Source: an uncultured Clostridia bacterium (GTDB taxonomy: Bacteria; Bacillota; Clostridia; RUG12999). Taken from it: a DNA stretch of 34,550 nt. A model generated the notes under the pieces. That model did no database searches and was not told the DNA's origin. It saw nothing but the letters and a program-made list of their open reading frames with translations. The first letter of the stretch is position 1. The number at the start of each line of letters is the position of its first letter. The position numbers were made by a program, and so were the translations under genes. Positions 1-7,057 of the stretch are shown here, in pieces. The stretch covers positions 1-34,550 of the forward strand of contig CAKVOK010000039.1 in NCBI GenBank assembly GCA_934792465.1, read 5' to 3'.

Positions 1-69
1 CACAACAGGGCTCGAACCTGTGACCCTCTGCTTGTAAGGCAGATGCTCTCCCAGCTGAGCTATGCGCCC
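1..69 (-). tRNA. tRNA-Val (anticodon UAC), 3' end cut by window edge
   Basis: Read on the minus strand, this is a cloverleaf. The acceptor 5' strand is GGGCGCA, followed by a D arm containing AGCTCAGCTGGGAGAGC. The anticodon arm has loop CTTACAA, so the anticodon is TAC and decodes valine GUA. The T arm is ACAGG-TTCGAGC-CCTGT. The window begins inside the 3' acceptor strand, so the last bases (CCC, discriminator, CCA) are not visible. A consensus promoter lies just upstream at 104-132. No second tRNA is visible in the window. Confidence 0.95.
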
Positions 70-80
70 ACATCTTTGCC

Positions 81-96
81 GTTGCATTGCTGCAAC
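81..96 (-). repeat. Perfect inverted repeat in the tRNA-Val leader
   Basis: GTTGCA-TTGC-TGCAAC is a perfect 6-bp stem with a 4-base loop. It sits between the predicted transcription start of tRNA-Val and the mature 5' end at 69. It would form a small hairpin in the precursor. It has no T-run, so it is not a terminator. Confidence 0.6.
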
Positions 97-103
97 GTTA
101 ATT

Positions 104-132
104 ATTATACACTATTTTAAGGCATTTGTCAA
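104..132 (-). promoter_or_regulatory. Consensus sigma-A promoter of tRNA-Val
   Basis: On the minus strand the -35 is TTGACA (127-132), the spacer is 17 bp, and the -10 is TATAAT (104-109). Both hexamers match the consensus in all six positions. The start would fall near 97, about 28 bases before the mature tRNA 5' end. Between this promoter and the ligase stop (133-298) I see only AT-rich sequence with no convincing gene or terminator. Confidence 0.85.
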
Positions 133-298
133 TACTTTTTCTGAATTTTTTTTAAAAAATTATGATTTTGGTAAAAACGTAATAAAAATACTGTTTAATT
201 GCCATAATTTTCTTCAAAAATGTTAGTATGCGGCCGCCGAACAATGCCTTAATACAGTACTCGTTTCGGTATTGCTCGGCAGCCTGTTTGAAATCGGT

Positions 299-1930
299 TT
301 ATTTTTCTATCTGCGCTTCTACAAGACGTTCTCCGCAGTATATCTCACGAAGCTTCGGTTTTTCTATTTTGCCTGTCGGATTCCTCGGAACATCGGCAAA
401 GATAATCTTTTTCGGCCTTTTGTATCTCGGCAGTGCCATACAGAATTTGTTTATATCGTCCTCTGTATATGACGAACCCGGCTGAAGCTCGATTATAGCG
501 GCGGTTATCTCGCCGAGCCTGCTGTCCGGCAGACCTATTACGGCAACGTCCTTTATTTCCTCGCATTTGTGCAGGAAATCCTCAATCTGTACGGGATAGA
601 TATTTTCTCCGCCCGTTATTATGACGTCTTTTTTTCTGTCTACAAGATAAATAAATCCGTCCTCGTCCTCTTTCGCCATGTCGCCCGTATAAAGCCAGCC
701 GTTTTTAAGCGTTTCGGACGTGGCTTTTTCGTTTTTGTAATAGCATTTCATGACGCCCGGACCTTTTACGATAAGCTCGCCGACATCGCCTTTTTTGACA
801 GGCTCGCCGTTTTCGTCCACAATGTCGGTTTCCCATAAATATCCGGCTTTTCCGATAGCGCCGATTTTGTCTATATTATCAAGTCCGAGATGTACGCAGC
901 CCGGTCCTATGGACTCGCTGAGCCCGTAGTTCGTATCGTATTTGTGATTCGGAAAAACCTTGTTCCAACGGTGTATAAGGCTCTGCGGAACAGGCTGTGC
1001 GCCGATATGCATAAGCCGCCAGTTTTCAAGATTGTAGTTTGAAAGCTTGATTTCTCCTCGGTCTATTGCGTCCAGAATATCCTGTGCCCACGGCACAAGA
1101 AGCCATACAATACTTACTCGTTCGTCGGAAGCGGCGCGTATAATCCATTCCGGCTTAACGCCCCGGAGCAATACGGCACGGCTGCCGGAATAAAGGCTTC
1201 CGAACCAATGCATTTTAGCACCGGTATGGTATAGGGGAGGGATACACAGGAACGTATCCTCTCTCGTCTGCAAATGGTGATGCTGCTCCGTGATACACGA
1301 CGAGATGAGCGCACGGTGTGCATGGAGAATAGCTTTCGGAAATCCCGTCGTACCGGAGGAGAAGTATATTGCCGCATTGTCCTCTACGGTAAGCGGTATT
1401 TTCGGAGCGTCCGTCGAACAGTATGAAATCATTTCGTTTAAGCTGTCCGCAAACGAGGGCTTTTCCTCGCCTACGTAGAACAGAGTTTTGTCGCTTATGC
1501 TGTCGAATATATCCTCAACCCTGCCTATAAATTCCGGACCGAATACAAGCATATCCACGTCCGCAAGGTCTATGCAATATTTTATTTCTTCCGCAGTGTA
1601 TCTGTAGTTCATCGGTACTGCAAGCGCACCGGTCTTAAGGATGCCGAAGTATATCGGAAGCCATTCGATGCAGTTCATAAGCAATATTGCGACCTTGTTT
1701 CCTTTTTTGATTCCGCGAGTTAAAAGCAAGTTTGCCACACGGTTTGCCTGGTTGTCAAATTCTTTCCATGTAATTTCTTTTCTGTAACCTGCTTCGGGAT
1801 TTGTTTCGATAAGTTCGTAATCTTTCCATGTTACAGCATGGTCGGTCTTGTCGCTCGGATTTATCTCAACAAGCGCAACATCGTCACCGTACTCTCTCGC
1901 ATTCCTTTCGAGTAAGTCTGTAATTATCAT
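299..1930 (-). CDS. Acyl/aryl-CoA-type AMP-forming ligase (class I adenylate-forming enzyme)
   Basis: This is a 543-residue adenylate-forming enzyme, the usual length for the ANL family. Members activate a carboxylate with ATP to an acyl-adenylate and usually pass it to CoA in the cytoplasm. Visible motifs are the P-loop SSGTTGFPKA (191-200), YGLSES (335-340), YTGD (414-417), the hinge and A8 segment RKKDVIITGGENIYP (432-446), and the catalytic lysine in PTGKI (K521). The start has GAAAGGAAG upstream. It lies 17 bp after the symporter stop in the same direction, so the two genes share the T-box-controlled transcript. The substrate cannot be read from sequence. A short- or medium-chain fatty or aromatic acid is typical, and the neighbouring transporter may import it. 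The fold is certain; the substrate is not. Confidence 0.85.
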   Translation of the reverse strand: MIITDLLERNAREYGDDVALVEINPSDKTDHAVTWKDYELIETNPEAGYRKEITWKEFDNQANRVANLLLTRGIKKGNKVAILLMNCIEWLPIYFGILKTGALAVPMNYRYTAEEIKYCIDLADVDMLVFGPEFIGRVEDIFDSISDKTLFYVGEEKPSFADSLNEMISYCSTDAPKIPLTVEDNAAIYFSSGTTGFPKAILHAHRALISSCITEQHHHLQTREDTFLCIPPLYHTGAKMHWFGSLYSGSRAVLLRGVKPEWIIRAASDERVSIVWLLVPWAQDILDAIDRGEIKLSNYNLENWRLMHIGAQPVPQSLIHRWNKVFPNHKYDTNYGLSESIGPGCVHLGLDNIDKIGAIGKAGYLWETDIVDENGEPVKKGDVGELIVKGPGVMKCYYKNEKATSETLKNGWLYTGDMAKEDEDGFIYLVDRKKDVIITGGENIYPVQIEDFLHKCEEIKDVAVIGLPDSRLGEITAAIIELQPGSSYTEDDINKFCMALPRYKRPKKIIFADVPRNPTGKIEKPKLREIYCGERLVEAQIEK

Positions 1931-1947
1931 TAATTATCTTCCTTTCG

Positions 1948-3498
1948 TCAATCTCCCAGAAATTCTTTTGCATGAGCCGTAACCTGTTCGTCGTAGCATT
2001 CGAACATCTTGTCAACGCTGTTTTTATCCGGAGCTTTCGTAAACAAGCTGACAACCGGAACGAGAACAAGACCTGCCGCCATTGCGAACACACCGCAGTT
2101 AATCGGCGACTGCAAAATTGCCGGGAAAATATTTTTGCAGAACATATTTAAAACCATTACGCCGCTGCCGAATATAAATGAAACCGTGACAGAAGCTTTC
2201 GTGATTTTTTTGCTGTATAAGCTGTACATAAACGGAGCAAGAAATGCCCCTGCGAGTGCGCCCCACGATATGCCCATGAGCTGTGCTATGAACGTGACGC
2301 TGCTCTTGTATTGAACTATTGCTATTATTACGGAAATAAGTATAAACACCGCAATAAGAACTCTCATTATAAATACCTGTTTTTTCTCGCTCATGTTTTT
2401 TACAACATTGTCCTTGATAAGGTCGAGCGTAAGCGTAGAGCTTGACGCAAGCACGAGCGACGAAAGAGTCGACATCGAAGCCGAAAGCACAAGTATTATT
2501 ACAACCGCTATGAGTATATCAGGAAGCTGCTGTATCATGGTCGGGATTATGCTGTCGAATCCGCCGACGATAGCACCGTTCTCCATGGGTATTATATTTG
2601 AGAAAAGTCTGCCGAATCCGCCGAGGAAATAGCATCCGCCGGCAACTATAACGGCGAACAGTGTAGAGATTATTGTGCCTTTGCTGATTGCCTTTTCGCT
2701 CTTAATCGAGTAGAACTTTTGCACCATCTGCGGCAGTCCCCATGTTCCGAGAGAAGTGAGGATTACAACGAAGAGCAAGCCCAGCGGGTCGGGACCGAAG
2801 AACGAAGCGAACACACCCGGAATATCGCTCACAGCGGGGTCTTCCGCACGTGCCAGTCCGGCAAGAGAACCCATGAAACCGCCGTTCAAATTCAGCGTTG
2901 CTATAACGACCGCAACAATTCCTATGAGCATTATTATACCTTGCAAAAAGTCGTTTATCGCCGTTGCCATATATCCGCCGGATATTACGTAAACCGCTGT
3001 CAGAAGTGCCATGATTATTATACAAACGGTGTAGTCTATGTCAAATGCCATCGCAAAAAGACGGGAAAGTCCGTTGTAGAGCGAGGCTGTGTAAGGTATC
3101 AGGAATACGAATACTATAACGGAAGCGAATATTTTCAGTGCTTTGCTTTCAAATCGTTTGCCGAAAAACTCCGGCATCGTGGCGCTGCTGAGATGCTGCG
3201 ACATAAGCCTTGTTCTTCTTCCGAGGACTATCCATGCGAAAAGCGAACCTATAATTGCATTTCCCAAACCTATCCATGTTGAAGCGATACCAAATTTCCA
3301 GCCGAACTGACCGGCATAGCCGACAAATATTACTGCCGAAAAGTATGATGTGCCGTATGCGAACGCCGTAAGCCACGGGCCTACGTTTCTGCCGCCGAGT
3401 ACAAATCCGGTTACGTCTGTGGCATGTCTGCGGCAATAAATGCCGACACCTATCATTACCGAGAAAAATAAAATGAGAATAATAATTTTTACAGCCAT
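1948..3498 (-). CDS. Sodium:solute symporter (SSS family)
   Basis: This is a 516-residue, very hydrophobic protein with about 13 predicted membrane segments, as expected for SSS-family symporters that couple Na+ entry to uptake of an amino acid, sugar, vitamin or organic acid. The segment SGGYMATAINDFLQG matches the conserved SSS signature region. I chose the second in-frame ATG (3498) because AAGGA lies 8 bases before it, whereas the ATG at 3507 directly abuts the Shine-Dalgarno and leaves no spacing. The gene is first in an operon with the downstream ligase. It is preceded by a T-box leader and a consensus promoter, so expression should depend on the charging of one tRNA. That points to an amino acid or a derivative as substrate, but this is inference. 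Confidence 0.85.
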   Translation of the reverse strand: MAVKIIILILFFSVMIGVGIYCRRHATDVTGFVLGGRNVGPWLTAFAYGTSYFSAVIFVGYAGQFGWKFGIASTWIGLGNAIIGSLFAWIVLGRRTRLMSQHLSSATMPEFFGKRFESKALKIFASVIVFVFLIPYTASLYNGLSRLFAMAFDIDYTVCIIIMALLTAVYVISGGYMATAINDFLQGIIMLIGIVAVVIATLNLNGGFMGSLAGLARAEDPAVSDIPGVFASFFGPDPLGLLFVVILTSLGTWGLPQMVQKFYSIKSEKAISKGTIISTLFAVIVAGGCYFLGGFGRLFSNIIPMENGAIVGGFDSIIPTMIQQLPDILIAVVIILVLSASMSTLSSLVLASSSTLTLDLIKDNVVKNMSEKKQVFIMRVLIAVFILISVIIAIVQYKSSVTFIAQLMGISWGALAGAFLAPFMYSLYSKKITKASVTVSFIFGSGVMVLNMFCKNIFPAILQSPINCGVFAMAAGLVLVPVVSLFTKAPDKNSVDKMFECYDEQVTAHAKEFLGD

Positions 3499-3551
3499 TT
3501 GAATCATCCTTTCTTGTTACTTAGATTTTGCGGAAAACAGACAAATGGCGT

Positions 3552-3850
3552 AAAAAAAGCCCGTCCTCCGTAATATAACAGAGGACGAGATTAAATCCCG
3601 TGGTACCACCTCAATTTATTCGTACATTTCTGCACGAACCTTATCAAGCACGGCATAACGCTTATGCTCTATCGCAATAACGGGCGAATCCCGTCGCAGC
3701 CTACTAAAGAAAACTTGTTCGGTGCGCTGCTCTCGAAATGTATTCGAAAATACCGGTGTCCTGCTGCCTCGCACCAACCGCCAGCTCTCTCAAGGTCCTT
3801 GAATTTCCTACTTGTTTTCGGTCATAGCATTTAATATGTATTAAGTTTAC
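3552..3850 (-). promoter_or_regulatory. T-box riboswitch leader with terminator
   Basis: Read on the minus strand, this leader carries Stem I hallmarks: AGAGAG, a GGTTGGTGCGAGG distal loop inside a GCTG/CAGC stem, and AGTAGG after Stem I. The T-box itself is GAGGTGGTACCACGGG (complement at about 3597-3613). It ends with an intrinsic terminator: stem CGTCCTC/GAGGACG (3562-3568 and 3581-3587) and seven Ts (3552-3558). The lower Stem I helix GAAAAC/GTTTTC flanks an AGTA strand opposite GAA. By the usual rule the triplet after GAA (CAA, glutamine) would be the specifier. Neighbouring registers (ACA, AAC) are not excluded. The variable T-box base is U, which would pair with an A discriminator. It controls the symporter-ligase operon. 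Confidence 0.92.
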
Positions 3851-3857
3851 GAATATT

Positions 3858-3886
3858 ATTCTAACACATAATAATAATTTTGTCAA
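3858..3886 (-). promoter_or_regulatory. Promoter of the T-box/symporter/ligase operon
   Basis: On the minus strand the -35 is TTGACA (3881-3886), the spacer is 17 bp, and the -10 is TAGAAT (3858-3863). Transcription would start near 3851, at the 5' edge of the T-box leader. The stretch between this promoter and the lipoprotein stop (3887-3965) is AT-rich with no gene visible. Confidence 0.8.
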
Positions 3887-3965
3887 GCGTTTTTAAAAAA
3901 TTTATCGAAAAATTTTTATCGGGTGCGTGAACGTAAGGCAGAGCCGATATATAAGATGCGTTGTT

Positions 3966-4334
3966 TTATTCCGGCGGACAGCACCTCGAGCATGGGCGCA
4001 GACCGCTTTGCTTGGCTGCATAAAGAGTGGTTTTTATGCAGGATTTCAGATACATACAGCCTTGCATATGGTAACATTCGCCGTATTTCGTTTTGTATAC
4101 CGTGATGTTTTGCGGAGTCGTTTTTGCAGGCATCGGCGGAGTTGTTGCTATTGGAGTTGCTTCCGGCGTCGGAGTTATCTCGATTTTAGGCGTCGGGGTG
4201 CTTTTCACAACGGCTGTCGATTCTGTTTTCGGCTTTTTCGGCGACGAGCCGGAAACGCTCGGCTTGCAGGCGGAAAGCGAAAACGAGCATATTAAAATCA
4301 TAATAAATGTAAGATATTTGTTTTGGGTTTTCAT
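3966..4334 (-). CDS. Small lipoprotein with C-terminal Cys-rich domain
   Basis: This is a 122-residue predicted lipoprotein. It has a short basic N-terminus, a hydrophobic segment and a lipobox LSAC with the lipidated cysteine at residue 23. A Ser/Thr/Pro-rich linker (TPTP-type repeats, about residues 28-75) follows and should span the cell wall. The C-terminus carries a compact Cys/His module (YGECYHMQGC ... LRPCSRC). It resembles the small putative metal-binding tails seen at the end of many Firmicute secreted proteins. Its ATG overlaps the stop of the upstream XRE gene in ATGA, so the two are translationally coupled and likely act together. The function is unknown. Extracytoplasmic location is well supported. 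Confidence 0.75.
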   Translation of the reverse strand: MKTQNKYLTFIMILICSFSLSACKPSVSGSSPKKPKTESTAVVKSTPTPKIEITPTPEATPIATTPPMPAKTTPQNITVYKTKYGECYHMQGCMYLKSCIKTTLYAAKQSGLRPCSRCCPPE

Positions 4335-4669
4335 AATGTATTATCATCTCCGGATGTTTTTATAGCTCTAACCATATTTTCAATAATATAAATTTGTTCT
4401 GTGGGTAAACCCTCAAGTTCGGCTGCGATACCTTGTAAAATTAATGGTTCGGAAGCATGTATATTATCTTTAAGCAATTCGTCCGCAGAAACCTCGAGAG
4501 CATTTGCTATTTCTACGAAGTTTGAGATACTCGGTTTTTTGTTTCCTCGTTCAATTTCTCTTAAAAAGCTGATAGATATTCCTACTTTTTCTGCAAAGGT
4601 TTCGGCAGTCATATGCTTTTCTTTTCTGGCTTGTTTAATGCGTTTGCCCAGTTTGTTTGAATTTAACAT
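4331..4669 (-). CDS. XRE-family transcriptional regulator
   Basis: This is a 112-residue protein with an N-terminal Cro/C1-type helix-turn-helix (about residues 8-65: LGKRIKQARKEKHMTAETFA, then SISFLREIERGNKKPS and the IANALEVSADELL helix). A short acidic tail may mediate dimerisation. The start at 4669 has a strong AGGAGG 9 bases upstream. A TATAAT hexamer at 4703-4708 (minus strand) could be its -10, but I see no good -35. It is transcribed away from the MazEF-type pair and is coupled by a 4-base overlap to the lipoprotein gene. It may be a repressor of its own two-gene operon; the ligand is unknown. Confidence 0.85.
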   Translation of the reverse strand: MLNSNKLGKRIKQARKEKHMTAETFAEKVGISISFLREIERGNKKPSISNFVEIANALEVSADELLKDNIHASEPLILQGIAAELEGLPTEQIYIIENMVRAIKTSGDDNTL

Positions 4670-4845
4670 GGCTGCGAACCTCCTATCACGGTGTATACAT
4701 ATATTATATCCAAAATATGCCTGCTTAGAAATAGTCTACGAGTGGTTTTGGACGCTGTAGGTAGTAAAATGATGAAATTTTTTTATGAAACGATAAATAA
4801 AATAAAGTATGAATAAAATGACATCAAAAACAGCATCATAATATA

Positions 4846-4874
4846 TTGACAAAACATATGTATTGGTGTATAAT
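4846..4874 (+). promoter_or_regulatory. Promoter of the MazEF-type operon
   Basis: The -35 is TTGACA (4846-4851), the spacer is 17 bp, and the -10 is TATAAT (4869-4874), a perfect match. The flanking ATATT/AATAT bases and the internal CATATG give partial dyad symmetry over the promoter. That is where the antitoxin would be expected to bind for autorepression, but this operator is inference. Confidence 0.8.
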
Positions 4875-4916
4875 ATCAGTAAGGGAAACAATCGGTTTCG
4901 GAAAGGAGCTGCAATC

Positions 4917-5186
4917 ATGATAAACACAACAAAAACAGTGCGTTTTACCGCAACAATACCCTCAATTTACATTGACGAATTAAAACAGCTTGCGAAAGAA
5001 AAGCAGATACCCTCTGTTAATTTTGCCATACGTCAGGCGATTGACGAATATTTGAAGCAGGCGAAAAAACACGAATACGATGAAATGATGAAAGAAGCCG
5101 CAAACGACAGGGCTTTTATGGAAAGAACGATGAAATGTGCAAAGGATTTTGAATTTTCCGACAGCGAGGTGCAGGGAGAATGGTAA
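4917..5186 (+). CDS. Antitoxin of MazEF-type pair (ribbon-helix-helix/CopG-like)
   Basis: This is an 89-residue protein. The N-terminal RFTATIPSIYIDELKQLAKE pattern, followed by a helix ending in AIRQAIDEYLKQ, fits a ribbon-helix-helix DNA-binding domain. The charged C-terminal part would bind and neutralise the toxin. I chose the ATG at 4917 because AAGGAG lies 8 bases upstream; an earlier in-frame ATG at 4863 lies inside the promoter. Its last codons overlap the toxin start by 7 bases, the usual coupling in toxin-antitoxin operons. It probably also represses the operon promoter. The family is inferred from pattern and context rather than a clear signature. Confidence 0.82.
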   Translation: MINTTKTVRFTATIPSIYIDELKQLAKEKQIPSVNFAIRQAIDEYLKQAKKHEYDEMMKEAANDRAFMERTMKCAKDFEFSDSEVQGEW

Positions 5187-5524
5187 ACAAGTGGGAGATT
5201 TATTTTTGCAATCTTGACCCGACACAGGGGAGCGAACAGCGTGGAACTCGCCCGGTTCTCGTTATATCGACGGACAGCGTGAATCACAATCTCACGGTAT
5301 CTACGGTGCTTCCGCTGTCGAGCATTAAGGGCAATGAGAAAATTTATCCTACGGAGATATTATTACCTACGGATATTACGGGACTTCCTCGCTTGTCTGT
5401 TGCTATGATACAGCAAATACGAACGGTTTCGCACAGCCGTCTTATCAATAAAGTCGGAACGATTACCGATACGGAAACGAAAGCAAAAATTTTGGAAGCC
5501 TGTAAAAATTACTTTGATTTATAA
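5180..5524 (+). CDS. MazF/PemK-family endoribonuclease toxin
   Basis: This is a 114-residue protein with the full MazF/PemK pattern. The N-terminal beta strand is WEIYFCNLDPTQGSEQRGTR, followed by RPVLVIST, a central TVSTVLPLSS strand, and the MIQQIRTVSHSRL segment late in the fold. The length is typical. Members cleave single-stranded mRNA at short sequences and stop growth when the antitoxin is lost. The start overlaps the antitoxin stop by 7 bases, and the gene ends just before a two-way hairpin terminator. All conserved positions appear intact, so it should be active. The cleavage sequence cannot be predicted here. Confidence 0.95.
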   Translation: MVNKWEIYFCNLDPTQGSEQRGTRPVLVISTDSVNHNLTVSTVLPLSSIKGNEKIYPTEILLPTDITGLPRLSVAMIQQIRTVSHSRLINKVGTITDTETKAKILEACKNYFDL

Positions 5525-5529
5525 AAAGA

Positions 5530-5563
5530 GAGTGCAGCGGAACAATTTCGTTTTGCTGCACTC
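5530..5563. terminator. Two-way terminator between MazF and AlbA_2 genes
   Basis: The perfect 9-bp stem GAGTGCAGC/GCTGCACTC (5530-5538 and 5555-5563) has a 16-base loop. On the plus strand it is followed by CCTTTTG, a weak T-run. On the minus strand it is followed by TCTTTTTAT, a better one. It sits between convergent genes and should end both transcripts. Confidence 0.8.
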
Positions 5564-5570
5564 CCTTTTG

Positions 5571-6869
5571 TTATTTCAGATAATATTTTTTGTCGTTTCC
5601 TCTGCCATGTACGACAAGGATATTCTTATTTTTCATTGATTTTATTATCAGATAGGCTCTTGATTTTTTTATACCCAATATGGCTTGAACTTCATCATCG
5701 GTGATAAAGCCTTTCTTTTTTATATAATCAACAATAATTTCTTCTTGCTCGGTAATCGATACAAATACAGTGTTTTCTGTGCTTGCGGCGTTTGCATTTC
5801 TGTTTGGAAGCACCATTGTAAACGTATTATCCGTAACGATTATGTCCGGCTTTATACTATCGTCCGCATACAAGTCGAAAATTCTCTGAATACCCGTGCC
5901 GTATGCTTCAATATGTTTTAATCTGTAAAAGACATTTGCGAGGTTTTGGTTTCTTGTCTGCGACACTCCGCGCAAAATATCCTCTTTTGACAATCCGCTT
6001 ACCAAACCGCCGAGCGAAACAAATTCTATCCTGTCGTCAAAAATATTGATAATTATGCTTCCGCTGAAGCTGTAATCTCTATGCACTATGGCGTTCAGCA
6101 AGGCTTCTCTCAATGCCGATGAGGGGTAATCCTCTTTATCTATTCTGTCAAGTCCCTGAAAAGATGCGGCGGTATGATTGCAAAGCTCCAAAAATTCGTA
6201 GCAGTTGCGAAGCTGTTTGAACAGCGAACCGGAAAATTCTCTCCTGTCCTTGAATATTTTTTTGTCGTTTCCTTCAAAAATTGCGGCTTTTATCGTATGC
6301 TCACATTCGTCCGACAAGAGAAGTGCAAGATTTGTGAACAACCCGTCATCGGAATTTACAATGCCGAGTGAAACATATTTTTCTTTGCCGAAATCCACTT
6401 TTTTTACGGCAAATTCATTTGAGGCTTCCGAAAAATGCAGATTTTGATTTAATGAACGACCTTCTTCAAAGCTATCTTTCTCGGAAAGCTTTATCATCTG
6501 TTTTATCTTGTCGACGGAAGCGGGAGCGGAAGACGCACCCTGACGAATATAAACACCTTCGGGGCGCATACCCTTTGACTTCAAAAAATACGGTTTGTTT
6601 GTTCCCTCCGAAACAACAACTTCGATAATACGCTCGCTTTCGTTTACCGCATATTTAATGAACATTGTGATGTCCGGCGAAATATTGTCACGTACCGCAT
6701 TTGTAAGGCGTGTGCAGCAATTATCAATATTGTCTATACCTATGGGAGTTCCGTCGTCGTCAACGCCTATAAGAATTTTTCCTCCGCCGGTATTCGCAAA
6801 AGCCGTTACGGTCTTTAAGATATTATCTGTGTATTCCCTTTTAAATTCGGTTATTTCATTCTCAATCAT
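5571..6869 (-). CDS. AlbA_2 (Schlafen-like) plus ATPase-type regulator
   Basis: This is a 432-residue cytoplasmic protein. Residues 1-120 form an AlbA_2/divergent Schlafen-type domain (EITEFKREYTDNILKTVTAF, ANTGGGKILIGVDDDGTPIG, EGVYIRQGASS). Residues about 240-350 match the HATPase_c_4-type module common in these proteins (ALREALLNAIVHRDYSFSGS, DRIEFVSLGGLVSGLS, AYGTGIQRI). The last 55 residues look like a winged helix (ITDDEVQAILGIKKSRAYLI). Such proteins are usually annotated as predicted transcriptional regulators; nucleic-acid binding and nuclease roles are known for related folds. The start is supported by GAGGTG 8 bases upstream. A cluster of six AGTGGAA sites lies about 65-120 bp upstream, so it may regulate itself. 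Confidence 0.85.
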   Translation of the reverse strand: MIENEITEFKREYTDNILKTVTAFANTGGGKILIGVDDDGTPIGIDNIDNCCTRLTNAVRDNISPDITMFIKYAVNESERIIEVVVSEGTNKPYFLKSKGMRPEGVYIRQGASSAPASVDKIKQMIKLSEKDSFEEGRSLNQNLHFSEASNEFAVKKVDFGKEKYVSLGIVNSDDGLFTNLALLLSDECEHTIKAAIFEGNDKKIFKDRREFSGSLFKQLRNCYEFLELCNHTAASFQGLDRIDKEDYPSSALREALLNAIVHRDYSFSGSIIINIFDDRIEFVSLGGLVSGLSKEDILRGVSQTRNQNLANVFYRLKHIEAYGTGIQRIFDLYADDSIKPDIIVTDNTFTMVLPNRNANAASTENTVFVSITEQEEIIVDYIKKKGFITDDEVQAILGIKKSRAYLIIKSMKNKNILVVHGRGNDKKYYLK

Positions 6870-6932
6870 TATAAAAACACCTCATTCATTTGTTTTCATT
6901 TACTATTATAACCCAAAAAAAGCGGAAAGTCA

Positions 6933-6989
6933 AGTGGAAATTCCACTTTTTCCACTTTTTCCACTCAAAAAGTGGAAAATAGAGTGGAA
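6933..6989. promoter_or_regulatory. Array of six AGTGGAA/TTCCACT sites upstream of the AlbA_2 gene
   Basis: AGTGGAA occurs at 6933-6939, 6971-6977 and 6983-6989. Its complement TTCCACT occurs at 6941-6947, 6950-6956 and 6959-6965, exactly 9 bp apart. The array starts 63 bp upstream of the AlbA_2-type gene and lies in otherwise AT-rich DNA. The clustering and symmetry suggest a cooperative operator, most simply for the winged-helix part of that gene's own product. The binding protein is inferred. Confidence 0.6.
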
Positions 6990-7011
6990 AATTATAATTT
7001 TGCCATAAAAA

Positions 7012-7045
7012 CGGTGTAGCAGAATGAAATCATTTTGCTACACCG
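7012..7045 (-). terminator. Terminator after the PTS gene
   Basis: The perfect 9-bp stem CGGTGTAGC/GCTACACCG (7012-7020 and 7037-7045) has a 16-base loop that itself contains AATGA/TCATT. On the minus strand the stem is followed by TTTTTAT, so it terminates the PTS transcript. It has the same architecture as the hairpin at 5530-5563 on the other side of the AlbA_2-type gene. Confidence 0.8.
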
Positions 7046-7057
7046 CTATTTTGGGTT

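Noticed and set aside
569..838. Plus-strand open frames within the ligase gene region
   Set aside because: They are shadows of the minus-strand adenylate-forming enzyme, which keeps all family motifs.
2719..3282. 187-codon plus-strand open frame inside the symporter gene
   Set aside because: It is antisense to membrane-helix coding sequence, with unlikely composition and no start signals.
5571..6869. Abortive-infection system centred on the AlbA_2-type protein
   Set aside because: It is a single gene with no defence partner, and stand-alone AlbA_2/ATPase-type regulators are common on Firmicute chromosomes.
6933..6989. Short CRISPR-like repeat cluster
   Set aside because: Units are only 7 bp, occur in both orientations and have no true spacers. 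An operator array is more likely.
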